Positions 34,759 through 46,203 of a stretch of 64,000 bases of DNA are shown here, piece by piece (within the stretch, counting starts at the first letter, position 1; each line of letters opens with the position of its first letter). The notes beneath the pieces were generated by a model. That model was not told the DNA's origin. It searched no databases and saw only the letters and a program-made list of their open reading frames with translations. Source of the stretch: Inonotus obliquus (taxonomy: Eukaryota > Basidiomycota > Agaricomycetes > Hymenochaetales > Hymenochaetaceae); assembly GCA_032164295.1 (NCBI GenBank), contig JAJHTX010000004.1, forward strand, positions 1,302,001 through 1,366,000, given 5' to 3'. Made by a program: the position numbers and the translations under genes.

Positions 34759-36087
34759 TTGGGCATCTTCTGAATCAAAAGTATGGTTATGCATTACGAT
34801 ATGATGTTATGCTTTCGGCTTTACATCTATGTATTTCTAAGCCTGTATAGATACGTATGCTTTTTCTGAAGTAATCTGAGTTTGAGACTTCGTTCTTGCC
34901 CCTTTGTGCTGTAACCTATTAGGCCTGGGAGAAACTCTTCTGGAATCTGGGACTTGGGACCTGGGGGAAGGGAATAGCTGATATATCTGATAGAACTCGA
35001 GAAAAGAAATTCGTATTTGGACTTTCTATCTCCAGGAAAACCAGGCTAAGCCTGAGATGTACCAGAAGCCAACTCTGTTTATAGATACCTTAAAGAAGAG
35101 GTGGACGCCCTGGTGGAATCTGAAAGTTTGATCCGTCAAGGAGGGCTGCTGAAATAGATTCGCATATGAGTTTTCTGTATGCCGTCGACTAATATAGGAA
35201 TTACAGAAGACTGGAATAGCCGTGGTGGCGTCGATGGGCTTCACGGACCTATTGATTTCTCTAATTAACGGCAATCTCTTGGACAAAGCTTTCAGCAAAG
35301 GGAAGACGAAGGAGGCAGCCACTGCGAAGAACTTGTTCAATTACTCCAGACCAGATATAGCCCACGGACGATCTGTGTGAACTGCCATTCAAAACGTAAG
35401 TTCAGTAAACTCAGAACCCAGAACCCAGTCCACTCGAAGACACAATCGTAGCAAGTTCTACCCCTTCGATTCAGGTTGGGAAGGTGATCGGGAGTGAGAA
35501 TTTCTTCAAGATGGCAATTCGAAAGACCGGAGTCAGTAGATCGAGATAGTACTGGACTCTTGCCATGAGGACCCTACCCGGCCGCTGGAGCGGCAGGTTA
35601 ATTTACGTTTTACGGTCGCAAGGTTATCGATCGATCAGAATGAATACTCCGGAGAATAAGCCTGAGCTTAGAGCCAGCCTTATAGCCTCAGCTCGAGTAA
35701 AGAGGCAAACAGGCGGTGATCTAGACAACTTCCAAGCATGCCTTCCCTCAGGAACGCGGCGTACATATCGATTCTCGGAATTTATGACTGCGAGTATTGA
35801 TTCCGTCTTCACGCGACCCCATTGAATTTTGCGAGTTAGACTAGATTGGGGTAATGGCAGAGACTCACACGAGTGATTGGGTCGAATGGATGGTGGTATT
35901 GAGACGGAGATGAATAGATCTTGATTCGGAATCGGATTTCACAGTAAAGCAAGGAACCCTAGCAGTCTGTACTCTCCAAAAGTAGAAGTGGAGCTGGGAT
36001 GTACTATTAGGCGTTGCAAAAGCGTGCTCGACGAACATCATCGCCAAACAGTCTATGTTTCTCTGTGCTGGGCATAGCACAGGAGGG
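34759..36087. other. Intergenic region, nothing recognised
   Basis: This is 1.3 kb between convergent STU1 and the rhomboid gene. Open frames at 35026-35340 (minus) and 35565-35825 (plus) are about 90-100 codons, with no family resemblance and no supporting splice partners. It could hold decayed sequence. Confidence 0.5.
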
Positions 36088-37403
36088 CTAGAAGAGAAGT
36101 CGTCTCTTGGCGAGATAGTACACGACACCGGCGATGACCCCTCCGACATGACCAGCACCATCGATGACCGTTCGCTACATATCATTGTCAAATTAAAGAA
36201 GCAAGAGGCGGAGAAAGAAGGAACTGGGAAACATACACGATCCGTTAGAGTTGAATAACTATCCCACAGGAAGAATCCTGAGACAACCGCCCAAGCGGGC
36301 GCAGGTAGGACTCCGAAGATGAGGAAGGTCGTATTTGGCGAGACGCAAGCGAAGAACGACATCACGGCGAATATCGCCCCTGTTCAGCCAAATCAGTCAA
36401 CCGCAATCAGTTCACAAAAGTCTCGGAGAAGCTCAAGGTTAGAGTTAAAAAGTTGAACACGCTGCTCGCACGAGGCAAGCTAAAGGACTGTGTGTAAGTA
36501 AGTGAAACGTACCACTCGCGCCATGTGAGGTACCATCATGTTTCCTGACGCTTTGATTTAGGAGGAGACTAGTTGTACTGCAAGCTATGCCACCAAAGAG
36601 GTAGAGTATCATAAACGAGGTATTCCCGATGAGATTTACGATCGGCGGCGCGATGAAATAGAATGAGAAGGCGTTGAGGAGGATGTGCGCCGTGTCATTG
36701 TGTGAAAAGGCGGACCCGAGAACACTCCAGCTGCAGGATACATAGTTTCGTTAGAAAGAGTTCACAAGAAGGAAGCTTTTACCAACGCACATTCTCCCTT
36801 CACGGATATTCCGCCAGCTATTCAAGATATTTTGTGACAATTTCTCGCAGAGCGAAGGGTCGCCTTGTTTCTGTGACATTCAACGGACCGTTCATCGGAT
36901 TGAATCAATCAAAACGCAACTGATGGACGCACCAATCGGGATATTGCAACCTGCCATGAGAGGAACACTGCACCGTTTATCGCAAGGATGCCATATACGA
37001 TGTAGTTAGAGTGGAATTGGTCGAACCGGAGTCGGAATCGGTCATAGGGACCCTTGGGCTGGAAGTTAAATGACGGCCTGCGTCCACTCGATGATCCTGA
37101 GCTGCGTCTTGATGCTGTTCTAGTGGAAGTGGGATCTCTGTCCTTGTACCACCCAATCCGAGAGTTTACCGTATCTGTTCGGCGGAAGAAGAAAGCATGT
37201 TGAAGAAGAGGATTTCGAGAGAATATATTTTGAGCTGTGCCAGATGTACCACAGGGAACCGGCAATGCTCTTGTGAAATAATGAGAATAACTAGTTTGTG
37301 TAGTTGTACTGAAGGATCTTGCATTTAGTTGACGTGTAGCTAATCGCGTAGTTGGCAAACGGCAAGAAGAGAAACAAGAAAACCGTGCCCAGTTGGCGAT
37401 CAT
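36088..37403 (-). CDS. PCP1: Mitochondrial rhomboid protease, 5 exons
   Basis: Exons 37403-36951, 36870-36791, 36730-36513, 36379-36237 and 36174-36088 give 326 residues. The N-terminus is Arg/Ser-rich without acid residues (MIANWARFSCFSSCRLPTTR), a mitochondrial presequence. Rhomboid marks follow: SAFSHNDTAHILLNAFSFYF, the catalytic serine in HGASGAIFAV, and the catalytic histidine in IDGAGHVGGVIAG. Several hydrophobic segments span the membrane. This is the PARL/Pcp1 class of the inner membrane, which in yeast cleaves Mgm1 and Ccp1. Intron 3 is 133 nt. The start codon lies 90 bp from that of the divergent TRS20 gene. Confidence 0.92.
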
Positions 37404-37493
37404 GGTGACATGGAGGAGAGTTGACGCGGGCTCACATAGTCTGTCTGCTGCCGACCCCCATCATCCGACGCGTACGCGTCTTTCGTCGGCTTC
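37404..37493. promoter_or_regulatory. Very short bidirectional promoter
   Basis: Only 90 bp separate the rhomboid and TRS20 start codons, so transcripts must start inside or across this gap. It contains a CGCGTACGCGT palindrome near 37470. Confidence 0.45.
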
Positions 37494-38216
37494 ATGTCAT
37501 ACCACATCTTTCTGCTTTCACCATCGGATAGTCCCATCTATACGGTCACTCATCAATCCTCAAAGCCAGCGCAGACAGCCACGAATCCGTTAGCTTCCAA
37601 CCTACCAGCATGGTCTACGTCGGCATTTGCCGGCACGCTTAACGCATTATCTGGTGCAACATCTCCAGTTTACAACCAGGGTCCCGGTGGTGCTGCGGCA
37701 GCAGCGGCGCGCGGTGGTCATGACAGGCATGTCATTCAGATGATTGCCAATGCGAGTCTGGATGTGATTGAGGACGTGATGCGACGAGAGGGTGCAATGT
37801 ACGTGCTATTCAATTGCTTAGTTGACATATTCACATATTCTGTGCGCTAGCTAGGTATCTCAAAGCTGTCGATAAGTTCAATGAATGGACAGTATCCGCT
37901 TTTGTCACTCCAGGTAGTGCGTGTCTGTTTCGCTGTATTATAGGCTTTAGTAAATAGGCCGAGATCAACTGACAGACGCACAGACACCAAGTTCATCATG
38001 TTGCACGAGGCGAAGAATGATGATGGTATCCGAGCGTTCTTCATGGACGTGTGGGAGTTGTACGTGAAGGTACGTGGCTGTTGGAATCAGTATCAATGGG
38101 ACGGGATGCTGACGTTGCTGCAGACGCTGCTGAACCCATTCCACAGCGCATATACACCGATCAAGAGTACTGTTTTCGATGCACGGGTACGAGCGAGTGC
38201 GAAGCGACATTTGTAG
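37494..38216 (+). CDS. TRS20: TRAPP subunit TRS20 (sedlin), 4 exons
   Basis: Exons 37494-37798, 37855-37913, 37984-38069 and 38124-38216 give 180 residues. The longin-like fold shows HVIQMIANASLDVIEDVM, MYLKAVDKFNEW, TKFIMLHEAKN, IRAFFMDVWELYVK, LNPFHSAYTPIKS and FDARVRASAKRHL, all at sedlin positions. Sedlin is a small core subunit of the TRAPP tethering complexes that activate Ypt1 at the Golgi. Family members are typically near 140 residues; the extra length is an Ala/Gly/Ser/Pro-rich insert at about residues 28-75, between the first strand and the first helix. Confidence 0.9.
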
Positions 38217-38610
38217 CGTTCTGCTCTTGTACATTTAACAATAGCACACAGTATTGTTGTTGATAGAATGATGGATGGATGAGAACAAAAAATGATAGTT
38301 GTAGTCAGTCACGTGCGGGGACTTGATGGCGCGCTTGCGGCTCTGACTTGAGCTGTCCATTACCAAAAGAGTATCTCGCCCCTCTCTCCTTCTCTCTCCC
38401 AAGTTCCTGTCCGTCCCTCCATCCTTTTCTCTCTTTCTCCTCTCTATTCTCTTTTAAATATCATCAACACCTCCTCTTCTTCAAGGGCTCGACTTATAGT
38501 CTCCCTTTGCTCTATTTTTTTAGTATTTTCCAAAGGCTCGTTCTGTCGAATTTGAAGCCATAATCGCTCCACCTCCATCCAGCAGCACTGTCCAGCAGAT
38601 TACCATCACA
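38217..38610. promoter_or_regulatory. CT-rich promoter region
   Basis: This stretch holds the TRS20 3' UTR, then a strong pyrimidine tract (about 38377-38455) and TTTTAAATATC before the next start codon. It is a typical fungal core promoter for the gene at 38611. Confidence 0.5.
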
Positions 38611-40077
38611 ATGTCTTCAAACAACCGTGCATCTCTTCTCGCCGGCCTTCGCACAGGAGGCGTTCGCCAGCCTACTCAGATGCCACTCACAGCAGCGCCA
38701 AACGTCACTTCATTCCCTCGTCACGAGTTGCCATTGACTGCGTCCATTGGCGGCTCCTTTAACCAGATCCACCCGGCTCAAGCCTATCCACAGGCTCAGG
38801 CTCAGGCTCATCAGCAGGCTCAACAACAAGCGCTCCAGATGCAAATGATGCAGCTGGAAATTCTTAGGCTTCAGGTGAGTGGCTTCCCTTTCACTTTTTC
38901 TCAATTGGGAGCACGCCATCAGGCGCCCTTCCTTGTTACCTCCGATCATCAAACCTTGAATTCGTGCTTATCTTTTTACAATGTTTTCAAGGCTATCCAG
39001 CAGCAGACCCAACAGCGGCAGTATCAGCTCGAGCTCGCCCGTCAGCAACAACAACAACAGCAACTCCAGCACCAGCCGCAACCGGTTCCTAACCGTCGTG
39101 TTTCCCAGCAGTATGCCGAGATGCCGCATACTGCAGCCCCTGGCGTCACCAACTTTGCTACCAATCGCCGCGCATCGCAAGTAGAGCAGCTTAAGTCTCA
39201 ACTTCACCTGAATTCAAGGATCAGCCAGGAGGAAGTGCAGCAGGTTCCGATGACTGCCTCTCTTGGTGGAAGATTTGGCGGCAGATTGAACCCGAACGCA
39301 GCTGCTTTCCGTATGGGAATTTTCCCCGAGGAGGATGAAATGGTTAATGCGCAAAGGAACGGAAGTGCTGGCTTGACAACGGTCATCTCGGGCGGCACCC
39401 CTCTCGGTGCAACGGGTCACTCGACTGTGAGTGGTACTGCGGCTGGTGCGGGGATGACACCGAGCAAGAGCGATACCTCGCTTAATTGGCGCCGTAGTGG
39501 CAACAAATCAGTTCTTAGTGGCAATCGTACTGCTTCCGTCAGTGTCAGAGTTACGCCGCCGCCCGGCGAACGCACGACGTCGCCTCAAGGATATGCCAAG
39601 GCTCATCGTCCTGAGCCACTCCGCTTCTCGGTGCTACACGAAGCACCCAGCACGCCACTTGTTATCGTAGATAATTCAGACGGCGAGGCAGCTGACGATG
39701 GTGATGATGGGTCCAGCTCTAGTTCGAAGTCTGAACCAACGACGCCGCCCTCTGGAGGATCCGATGTACCCCTCTCACCGAGGGAGATTGCTTCCAAGCG
39801 TCTCTACGAAGGGCTTGGCATTGGTCGTCCTGTGCCACAGTCTGCGGCAGCCCACAATTTGAGCTTCCCTGGCACGAAGGTTGTCCCGCACACGAGCATA
39901 GGCGCGACGTTCCCGAATAGGGTCGTGAGCCAGCCGTCACGCCAGCCGCGTGGCCCGCCCTCTGGCGATGAGCTTGGAAACAGGAACTTTGCATCCCGCA
40001 TCAGGAGGAAGGCCATTGGAGGACTCGGTGCGATGCTCGACGCCAGGGTCAACCGTCAAGAAATAGAGGCTTTCTAA
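38611..40077 (+). CDS. Q-rich protein with repeated PxTA motif, 2 exons
   Basis: Exons 38611-38874 and 38992-40077 give 449 residues. I recognise no domain. A short motif recurs: MPLTAAPNVTSF, LPLTASIGGSF, MPHTAAPGVTNF, VPMTASLGGRF, and a diverged VPHTSIGATF near the C-terminus. Between copies lie a QA repeat, a Gln-rich coiled-coil-like segment (MQMMQLEILRLQ) and a poly-Q run. The C-terminal half is Ser/Thr-rich with an acidic patch (DGEAADDGDDG). The plan suggests a disordered regulatory scaffold or RNA/transcription cofactor. The intron is 117 nt with no stop in frame, so its retention would add 39 residues. Confidence 0.75.
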   Translation: MSSNNRASLLAGLRTGGVRQPTQMPLTAAPNVTSFPRHELPLTASIGGSFNQIHPAQAYPQAQAQAHQQAQQQALQMQMMQLEILRLQVSGFPFTFSQLGARHQAPFLVTSDHQTLNSCLSFYNVFKAIQQQTQQRQYQLELARQQQQQQQLQHQPQPVPNRRVSQQYAEMPHTAAPGVTNFATNRRASQVEQLKSQLHLNSRISQEEVQQVPMTASLGGRFGGRLNPNAAAFRMGIFPEEDEMVNAQRNGSAGLTTVISGGTPLGATGHSTVSGTAAGAGMTPSKSDTSLNWRRSGNKSVLSGNRTASVSVRVTPPPGERTTSPQGYAKAHRPEPLRFSVLHEAPSTPLVIVDNSDGEAADDGDDGSSSSSKSEPTTPPSGGSDVPLSPREIASKRLYEGLGIGRPVPQSAAAHNLSFPGTKVVPHTSIGATFPNRVVSQPSRQPRGPPSGDELGNRNFASRIRRKAIGGLGAMLDARVNRQEIEAF

Positions 40078-40941
40078 GCAAGTTCCTTTGCTCTGCGACG
40101 TTACGGATGGACTATACTATGTCTTCCCTTGCTGTTTCCTGCGTTTTTAGTTGCCTTTATATTCATACGCTTTCATCTCCTTTCCGTTTCTCTGCTCGAC
40201 TCGCTGCTTTGATTACTACAAACATACCATTCGGCACGGACAGGAACTCTTGAGAGAATGTTTCGCGAAACACAGGCCCCACTTTCATTACTCATCGCAC
40301 AACCCACCCCCTTTCCTTTTTTGACTCCCGCTATATTATAGGCCACCGCATTAGACGGTGCCGCCTCTGCAAATCGTCTTTTGCCATGGCAAAGGCAAAA
40401 TCCCACGTCTTTCATTTTGACTCTGTCACCGCTTTTTCGGGCGGAGAGCCACCAACTAAGCGCTAGCCTCATGGCTTTGCGCGGTTATTAGTATGTCTTG
40501 TAGGCTGACTGTCGCTTCGTTTGTATCCTGTTGCTCAACGTGGTTTTGTGCTGAATTGATGAATAAATGGGCGATGAAATCCTGAAACGCTGGCTCTATG
40601 TTAAAGTGTGTGGTCCAGTGACCTCTGGTAAAGATCTGCGTGATGAAACTCCGGCGGATCAATCTCATCGCCTGCTTATACAAGAGGCGACCTAGCAACG
40701 GCACAAATGAAACATTCCAGTAGGATTTTCTTCCGTTCTTCGCAACGGCTGATAAGTGAGAGTCCGGGGGGATAACATTGCCCGCGTGGATAAATGCAAT
40801 TTCATGTGCTACAGGATGGTGAGTTTTTCTAATGGTAACACAAGTGCGTTGTAACGAGACAAGGAGGAGCGGAAGCTACCCAAGCTAAGAAGAGGAAAAC
40901 CCGACCGCAAACCACCAAGTCGGACAGCCTGTGGCCCAAGC
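40078..40941. other. Convergent intergenic region with unassigned ORF
   Basis: This is 860 bp between convergent genes. A minus frame at 40456-40704 (82 codons, ending LQDILITAQSHEASA) is open but has no start context or partner exon I can identify. The rest looks like 3' UTR. Confidence 0.45.
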
Positions 40942-43638
40942 TTACGCGCACCACACGCCAACATTCCCATCGGCCGCAGCGCTTACAAGCCACGGTTGAC
41001 CCGGACACCAACGGATCTGTAACACACCGAGACCATTTGTCACTTCGTGTCCGCGCAGGATTTTGAGTGGGACGATTAAGGGATCTGTGAGCATGTCGTT
41101 GTAGACTCGTGAGTGGAAGATTTGGATTGTACCGTCGTCGGAGCTGGAGGCGAAGAGCGGGTAGGTGGGGTGGAAGGTTAGAGAGCGGATTGCGCGGGTG
41201 TGGTATCTGAGAGGTGTGGGAAGGATGGGGCTAGTGTTAGTGATGGCTACGGAAGAGGGTGCAGAGAGAAGACTGACCGAAGGATTTTGTATGGTTTGTT
41301 ACTGAGTTCGAGGTCGAACCAGCATAGCTTGCGGTCATAACCGCCTACGATGAGATGATCACCAGAAGGATGAATATCCATCGACGAAATCCATTTGAGA
41401 CCTGGTGTCAATGCTTTTAGAAGTTTCTGAGCAGCAAGGTCGTACATCCGGACGTATCGTTGTGTCTGAAGAGAAAAAGTTTCGACATAGCAAGCAAGAC
41501 TTGAGTGAATATGGGGAAGGGAGGGATTGTAAACGTACCGCAACAAAGAAATAAGGTTTTTGAGGATGGAAGAGGACAAGCTGGACGGAACCCTTGATTT
41601 TCTTGAATGGCGCTTGGGAATGTCTTCGGGTGACTTGATGTATCCATACAGAACCCTGGTCTTTACCGGCTAATTTGAAAGATCAGCCGTCCGACTTAAG
41701 ACGTTTGATTGGACTGGAAAAACTCACACACCGACGCGACGTAGTCACCGCGCTTATGCCAAACGATCTGTTTCACCAGGCCAGAAGTTTGGGGTAAGTT
41801 GAGAGTGAGAACGGGAGATGTTGAAGAAGAGTCGAATTTGCCCGCTGAGATTGACGTCCACTTGACTGGTGATGATGTTGAAGGGGCGGGTGGGAGTGTT
41901 GCTGGAGAAAGAACGTTGAGAGTTGCAGAAAGCAGGTTCGGTGAGAGGTTCGGTGGTATGAGGAAGTGGACATGGTCTTCGCTAGAGTAAGGCAAAATCA
42001 TGTTAGTCCTTGTCCGAGGCAGAAAAAGGTCAAAAGGTCAAAACACTTACACGCCTACAACAAAATAGCTAACATCCATCCGTGGACACCACTGAATCGC
42101 GCCAATTTGACTATCGAACTTCCATCTCTTCACTTCTCGACCAACAAGGACCTCCCAAAGGCTGACAATACCTCGTTCATCACCACTAACTACCCAAGCA
42201 CCATCCGGGCTCACACTCACGCAACGAACAGCTGCTTTACCATCATGCCGGAAGCGTAAAGCACGATAATTCGGGAACGGCTTCAGACTACTCGGACTCG
42301 GTAACTTCGGAATGAGATCGTCCGGATTCATATCCAGTTTCTTACGCTGTATCCGCGGTGCAAGATAAAGGTCGAGTTGACGAGAGAAACGCTCTTGGAT
42401 GAATAGGTCGTACGCAGGTACGAGTCGTAAAGAGCCGTATTTCTGAGGTAAGAAATCCCGTTCGCGATCTTCTTTGTCAGTTTGTTCCCATTGTTTTCGT
42501 TCTTCCTCTGTTGGAAGGTACTCTTCTGGTGGATTGTATGATTCGGCGTTTGTCGGTAAGCGCGGTTTAGGTGCGGGAAGTGGTGGTGGGTGATCTGGAG
42601 CAGGTTCTGACCAGATGTTGAAGAATTGAGGTGTGGTAGTTTTGGGTTTGTTGGGGATAATCCGCCCTTGGCGAATCGCACGTACGATTTTCATAACCTA
42701 GATTCGCAAGATGAGAACGTTGTCGAGAATGACTTTAGAGTTTCAAATGGGGAACTCGCCTTTTGCTTTTCCCATTTACTTGGAACCCAGCGCCGTTTGG
42801 GCTCGGGCGCAGCAGATAATGGCATTTTCATTTCCTTTCCCTTGCCCGTGTAAAATTCAATGGTTGGTTCATAAGGATCGTAAGCCGCATCAGGATTTTC
42901 GTTCTTATATAGCCTCTGAATGATATCCAACTCTTCGGAAGTTAACGGTCTGTCTGTCTGAAGTGACTTGTCGAACCCGGACATCCTGCGTATCATTCAT
43001 TGTAAGCACAGACTTTTGGATAAACCTAACTGACTAACCAAGCTGACGGGTCTTCAACGGTTTTAAGGAACTTGTCGAGTTCATCCCCTTTTGCTGGCCG
43101 GAAAACCTTCCTTCCACTGACATCATATCCGATGTGCGGAAGGTCGTCATACCAATGTATTGGCACGTTTCCTATGCGATTCGGATTCTACTCGAAAGTC
43201 AGAACTACGGAAATGGCGAGATTGTAAAGTACGCACGTCTTCTGTCGATGAATCCGAGTCATAGTCAGGCTCAATCTCTGGATATACCTTCTTTGGTTGA
43301 CCAGTAATGTCAGACTTGATTGTCTTTGCGCGGGGAAATACATGCAAGCTTTCATCCGATGCGCTTCCACTATCCTCTTCGCTTAATTCCTCTTCGTCTT
43401 CTTCCTCACCCTCACCAACTTCCTCGCCATCAGAGTCGCTCTCTGTGTCTATCCCAGGAAATTCTTCAGCATCCTCGTCGTTATCCGAGCTTTTCCCAGA
43501 ATTTTCCCCCTCACTTTCGTCCTCGCTTTGCATTTCAAGTCCGACGTCCTCCGGTATTTCCTGTCTGTGAGATGTGATGTCACCACCATTTTCTATGTGC
43601 TTCCGTTTCCCGTTACCGTTTGTAATGTCGCCGGCCAT
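40942..43638 (-). CDS. ERB1: Ribosome biogenesis protein ERB1 (BOP1), 8 exons
   Basis: Exons 43638-43237, 43187-43039, 42985-42760, 42697-42051, 41981-41728, 41669-41539, 41465-41278 and 41206-40942 give 753 residues. An acidic N-terminus is followed by the BOP1NT domain (IGNVPIHWYDDLPHIGYDVS, KVMKIVRAIRQGRI, NIWSEP, LPTNAESYNPPEEYLPTEEE). The C-terminal WD40 propeller follows (VSPDGAWVVSGDERGIVSLW, IHPSGDHLIVGGYDRKLCWF, LFASSSDDGTIQIF). With NOP7 and YTM1, ERB1 forms the PeBoW complex for 27S pre-rRNA and 60S maturation in the nucleolus. The start at 43638 is preferred over an upstream in-frame ATG. Intron 3 begins GCGAGT after KQK. Confidence 0.95.
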
Positions 43639-43788
43639 GGGAGCGAGGCGAAGAGACTTGAAAGACCGCTTAACTTGGGCTTGCCAGTGAATTCTGAAGA
43701 ATTTTGAAAGCACACACTGATCGACGATCACGTGGCTCAGTTGACGCGCCAAACTTCCAATGGTAAGGCGTGAGTCTCTTGTAACAAC
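43639..43788. promoter_or_regulatory. Bidirectional promoter ERB1/ARP4
   Basis: 150 bp separate divergent start codons of a ribosome-assembly gene and a chromatin actin gene. Confidence 0.45.
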
Positions 43789-45719
43789 ATGGTCAACTAC
43801 GGTGGAGGTGAGCGTGGATTGTCAATTGTTGAAAGCTAATTTAATCTTATGGGCTCTGTAGATGAGGTTTCTGCAATCGTGCTAGACATTGGCACTTCTT
43901 CTATACGAGCTGGTTATGCTGGAGACGACACACCAAAAGCTATAATACCAACATCATATGGTTATACGGAAGACGTGGATGATGGTCAGGATGTAGCAAT
44001 GACGGATGCGAGCATGGAAGGTGCAGAACCGACAGGTGAAGCGGGAGCAGCTGCGAACGCATCTCCGAGCAAGAAGGTGAAGCTGCACATTGGACAGCAT
44101 GGAGCTTCGTTGTTTCGGCCTAACATGCACGTCGGGAACCCGATGAGTAACGGTCTAAGTACGTTATGAAACCGATCCGCTTTGCTTGACTGGCTGCCTA
44201 ATCGCTGTTGGTGTATAGTCGAAGACTTTTCGCCTATTCCCGCCCTCATCCGAAACGTTCTCGAAGACAATCTACGAACCAATACTGCTGAACATCCTAT
44301 TCTCGTGACTGAACAAGCTTGGAACACGAATGATCGGCGTGAACGAATGGCAGAGATAATGTTTGAAGAATTCCAAGTTCCCGCATTCTATATTGCGAAC
44401 ACTGGCGTACTAAACGCGTAAGTGACATCACAATGTCCCAGATATGAAGTCTGATGGAAACAAAGTTTCGCTGCAGGAAAAGGAACCGCGCTAGTTATAG
44501 ATATTGGGCACTCGGAAGCAAGTGTGACCCCCGTAGTGGATGGATTCGTCTTGCGCAAAGGTTGGTCTTATTTCGTGACGAAAGTTTCATTCACTTGACT
44601 GTTTTTCGAAACAAGGTCTCGCACATGCATCGCTACCACAATTCGTCCGCGCACACGCAAAGCACTTGCTCACAACTGCCACGCCATCGCGACCTCCGAT
44701 TATGCTTCTACCCCATCAACTAGTTGCTAATAAACGGGTGCGTAATCTCCTAGTTATCATGGCTTGGCTCGGTGAATGTCCACTGACTGACTGTGATTTT
44801 GTGATTAGCCAGTGGCCGACGCTGCACAACCGATATTTACCATACGTGAGGACAGGTTTGGCGCCATAACTCCCGCCTGGCGACAATGGTATGAAGATCA
44901 TGAAGTTGATGAATGGATGATGAGCGTCGGTGCAGTTATTGACCAAGGTTGGAATGAACAGTACGTCAGCTTAAAATACCTCTTCGAACACGAATCAATA
45001 TTACATGATCTGCCTCAGGCATATTGCTCAGCGGCCGCAGAGGCCTTACGAATTCCCGACGGGCTATAACCAATGGTTCGGTATCGAAAGATTCATGGCC
45101 GGAGAACAATTCTTCACACATGCTCCAGCACTATCCGTACGTTTCCATGGAGTCTTATCTCTCCGAGTCACCCCCAGCTTACCTTTTTCATAGCAAACAA
45201 TGCCGAATGTACCAAAAACCATACCGAATTTGATTGCACAATCTTTATCTGCCAGCGAACCCGACCTTCGAACTGTACTCCTAGCGAATATTGTTTTAAG
45301 CGGTGGCGGAAGTCTTTTGGCTGGTCTCATTGACCGGTTGCATAATGAACTTAGTCGAAACTTCCCGCATGTCAGTGATTTTGAATATATCCTCCTACTA
45401 GAAGCTGCTGATGTCTTTGAGTTTATTTTCTTGTGGTTCTAACCTAACTGATTTGATTTTGGTTTTACAAATGACAGATGAAGATACACGCGCCCGGGAA
45501 CCCTACTGAGCGCCGTTACGGCGGTTGGCTCGGTGGAAGTATACTTGCAAGCCTTGGCACGTTCCATCAATTGTGGATAAGTCGAGAAGAGTGGCAGGTC
45601 AGTCATAATTTCAAATTTCTTGCTTACAGTCAAGTTGGTGATCCCAACTTACTTCTTTGCCGTCTATTTCGACTGTATAGGAACATGGAAAAGCGATTGT
45701 TGCACAACGGTGTAAATGA
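43789..45719 (+). CDS. ARP4: Actin-related protein ARP4 (BAF53-like), 10 exons
   Basis: Exons 43789-43807, 43862-44158, 44219-44417, 44466-44560, 44616-44737, 44809-44960, 45019-45136, 45194-45370, 45478-45597 and 45681-45719 give 445 residues. The first coding exon is 19 nt. The actin fold reads [105 protein letters not shown], and a C-terminal [12 protein letters not shown]. These match ARP4, the nuclear ARP shared by NuA4, SWR1 and INO80. An acidic Ala/Ser-rich insert near residues 45-80 is usual in fungal ARP4. Confidence 0.94.
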
Positions 45720-46181
45720 TTGATGATTGTGTCGATTGGACCCCTTTCTTCCCTTCCTTCCTTTCCTTTTCCTTTCTTCTTGCCCCTCTTGGAAAGACGG
45801 AGATGGGTGTTCTGACGTACGTCGTACTGGTCGTACTAGACGAAAGATGAAGTAAACTTGCTTTTCCTTTCTACTCCGCTAGGCTAGTACTACTCAAAAT
45901 GCCACGTAGAGCATTTAAGCCTTTTTTATTGAACAGCTGACTGACTGAAGTGTCTGTGAGCTTCATCGCCTTCGTCTTCGCGGTTTCGAAGACCAATGTA
46001 ATACAATCCAATACATGAATGTCCTGCTTAAACACTAGTACCATTGTCACTAATCAAAGTGGCTGAAGGGAAGTCAAGTCATCGGACATACTCCATTTCC
46101 TGAGGTCACGTAATCCGAAGAATTACAGCCAGACAGATGCGGCCAGGGCCAGATTCAAGATTTGATGACCCTTCGTCGTGC

Positions 46182-46203
46182 ATTGGTATTGGTATTGGTA
46201 TTA
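46182..46203. repeat. Hexanucleotide microsatellite (TTGGTA)
   Basis: Between three and four units of ATTGGT occur in a row, with a degenerate extension (ATGGTATC). Confidence 0.6.

Noticed and set aside
35565..35825. 86-codon plus frame between STU1 and the rhomboid gene
   Set aside because: No supporting exons or similarity; likely chance.
43639..43752. Start of ERB1 at the upstream ATG 43752
   Set aside because: It would add 38 residues unlike the family and consume most of the shared promoter with ARP4. MAGDITNG at 43638 fits better.
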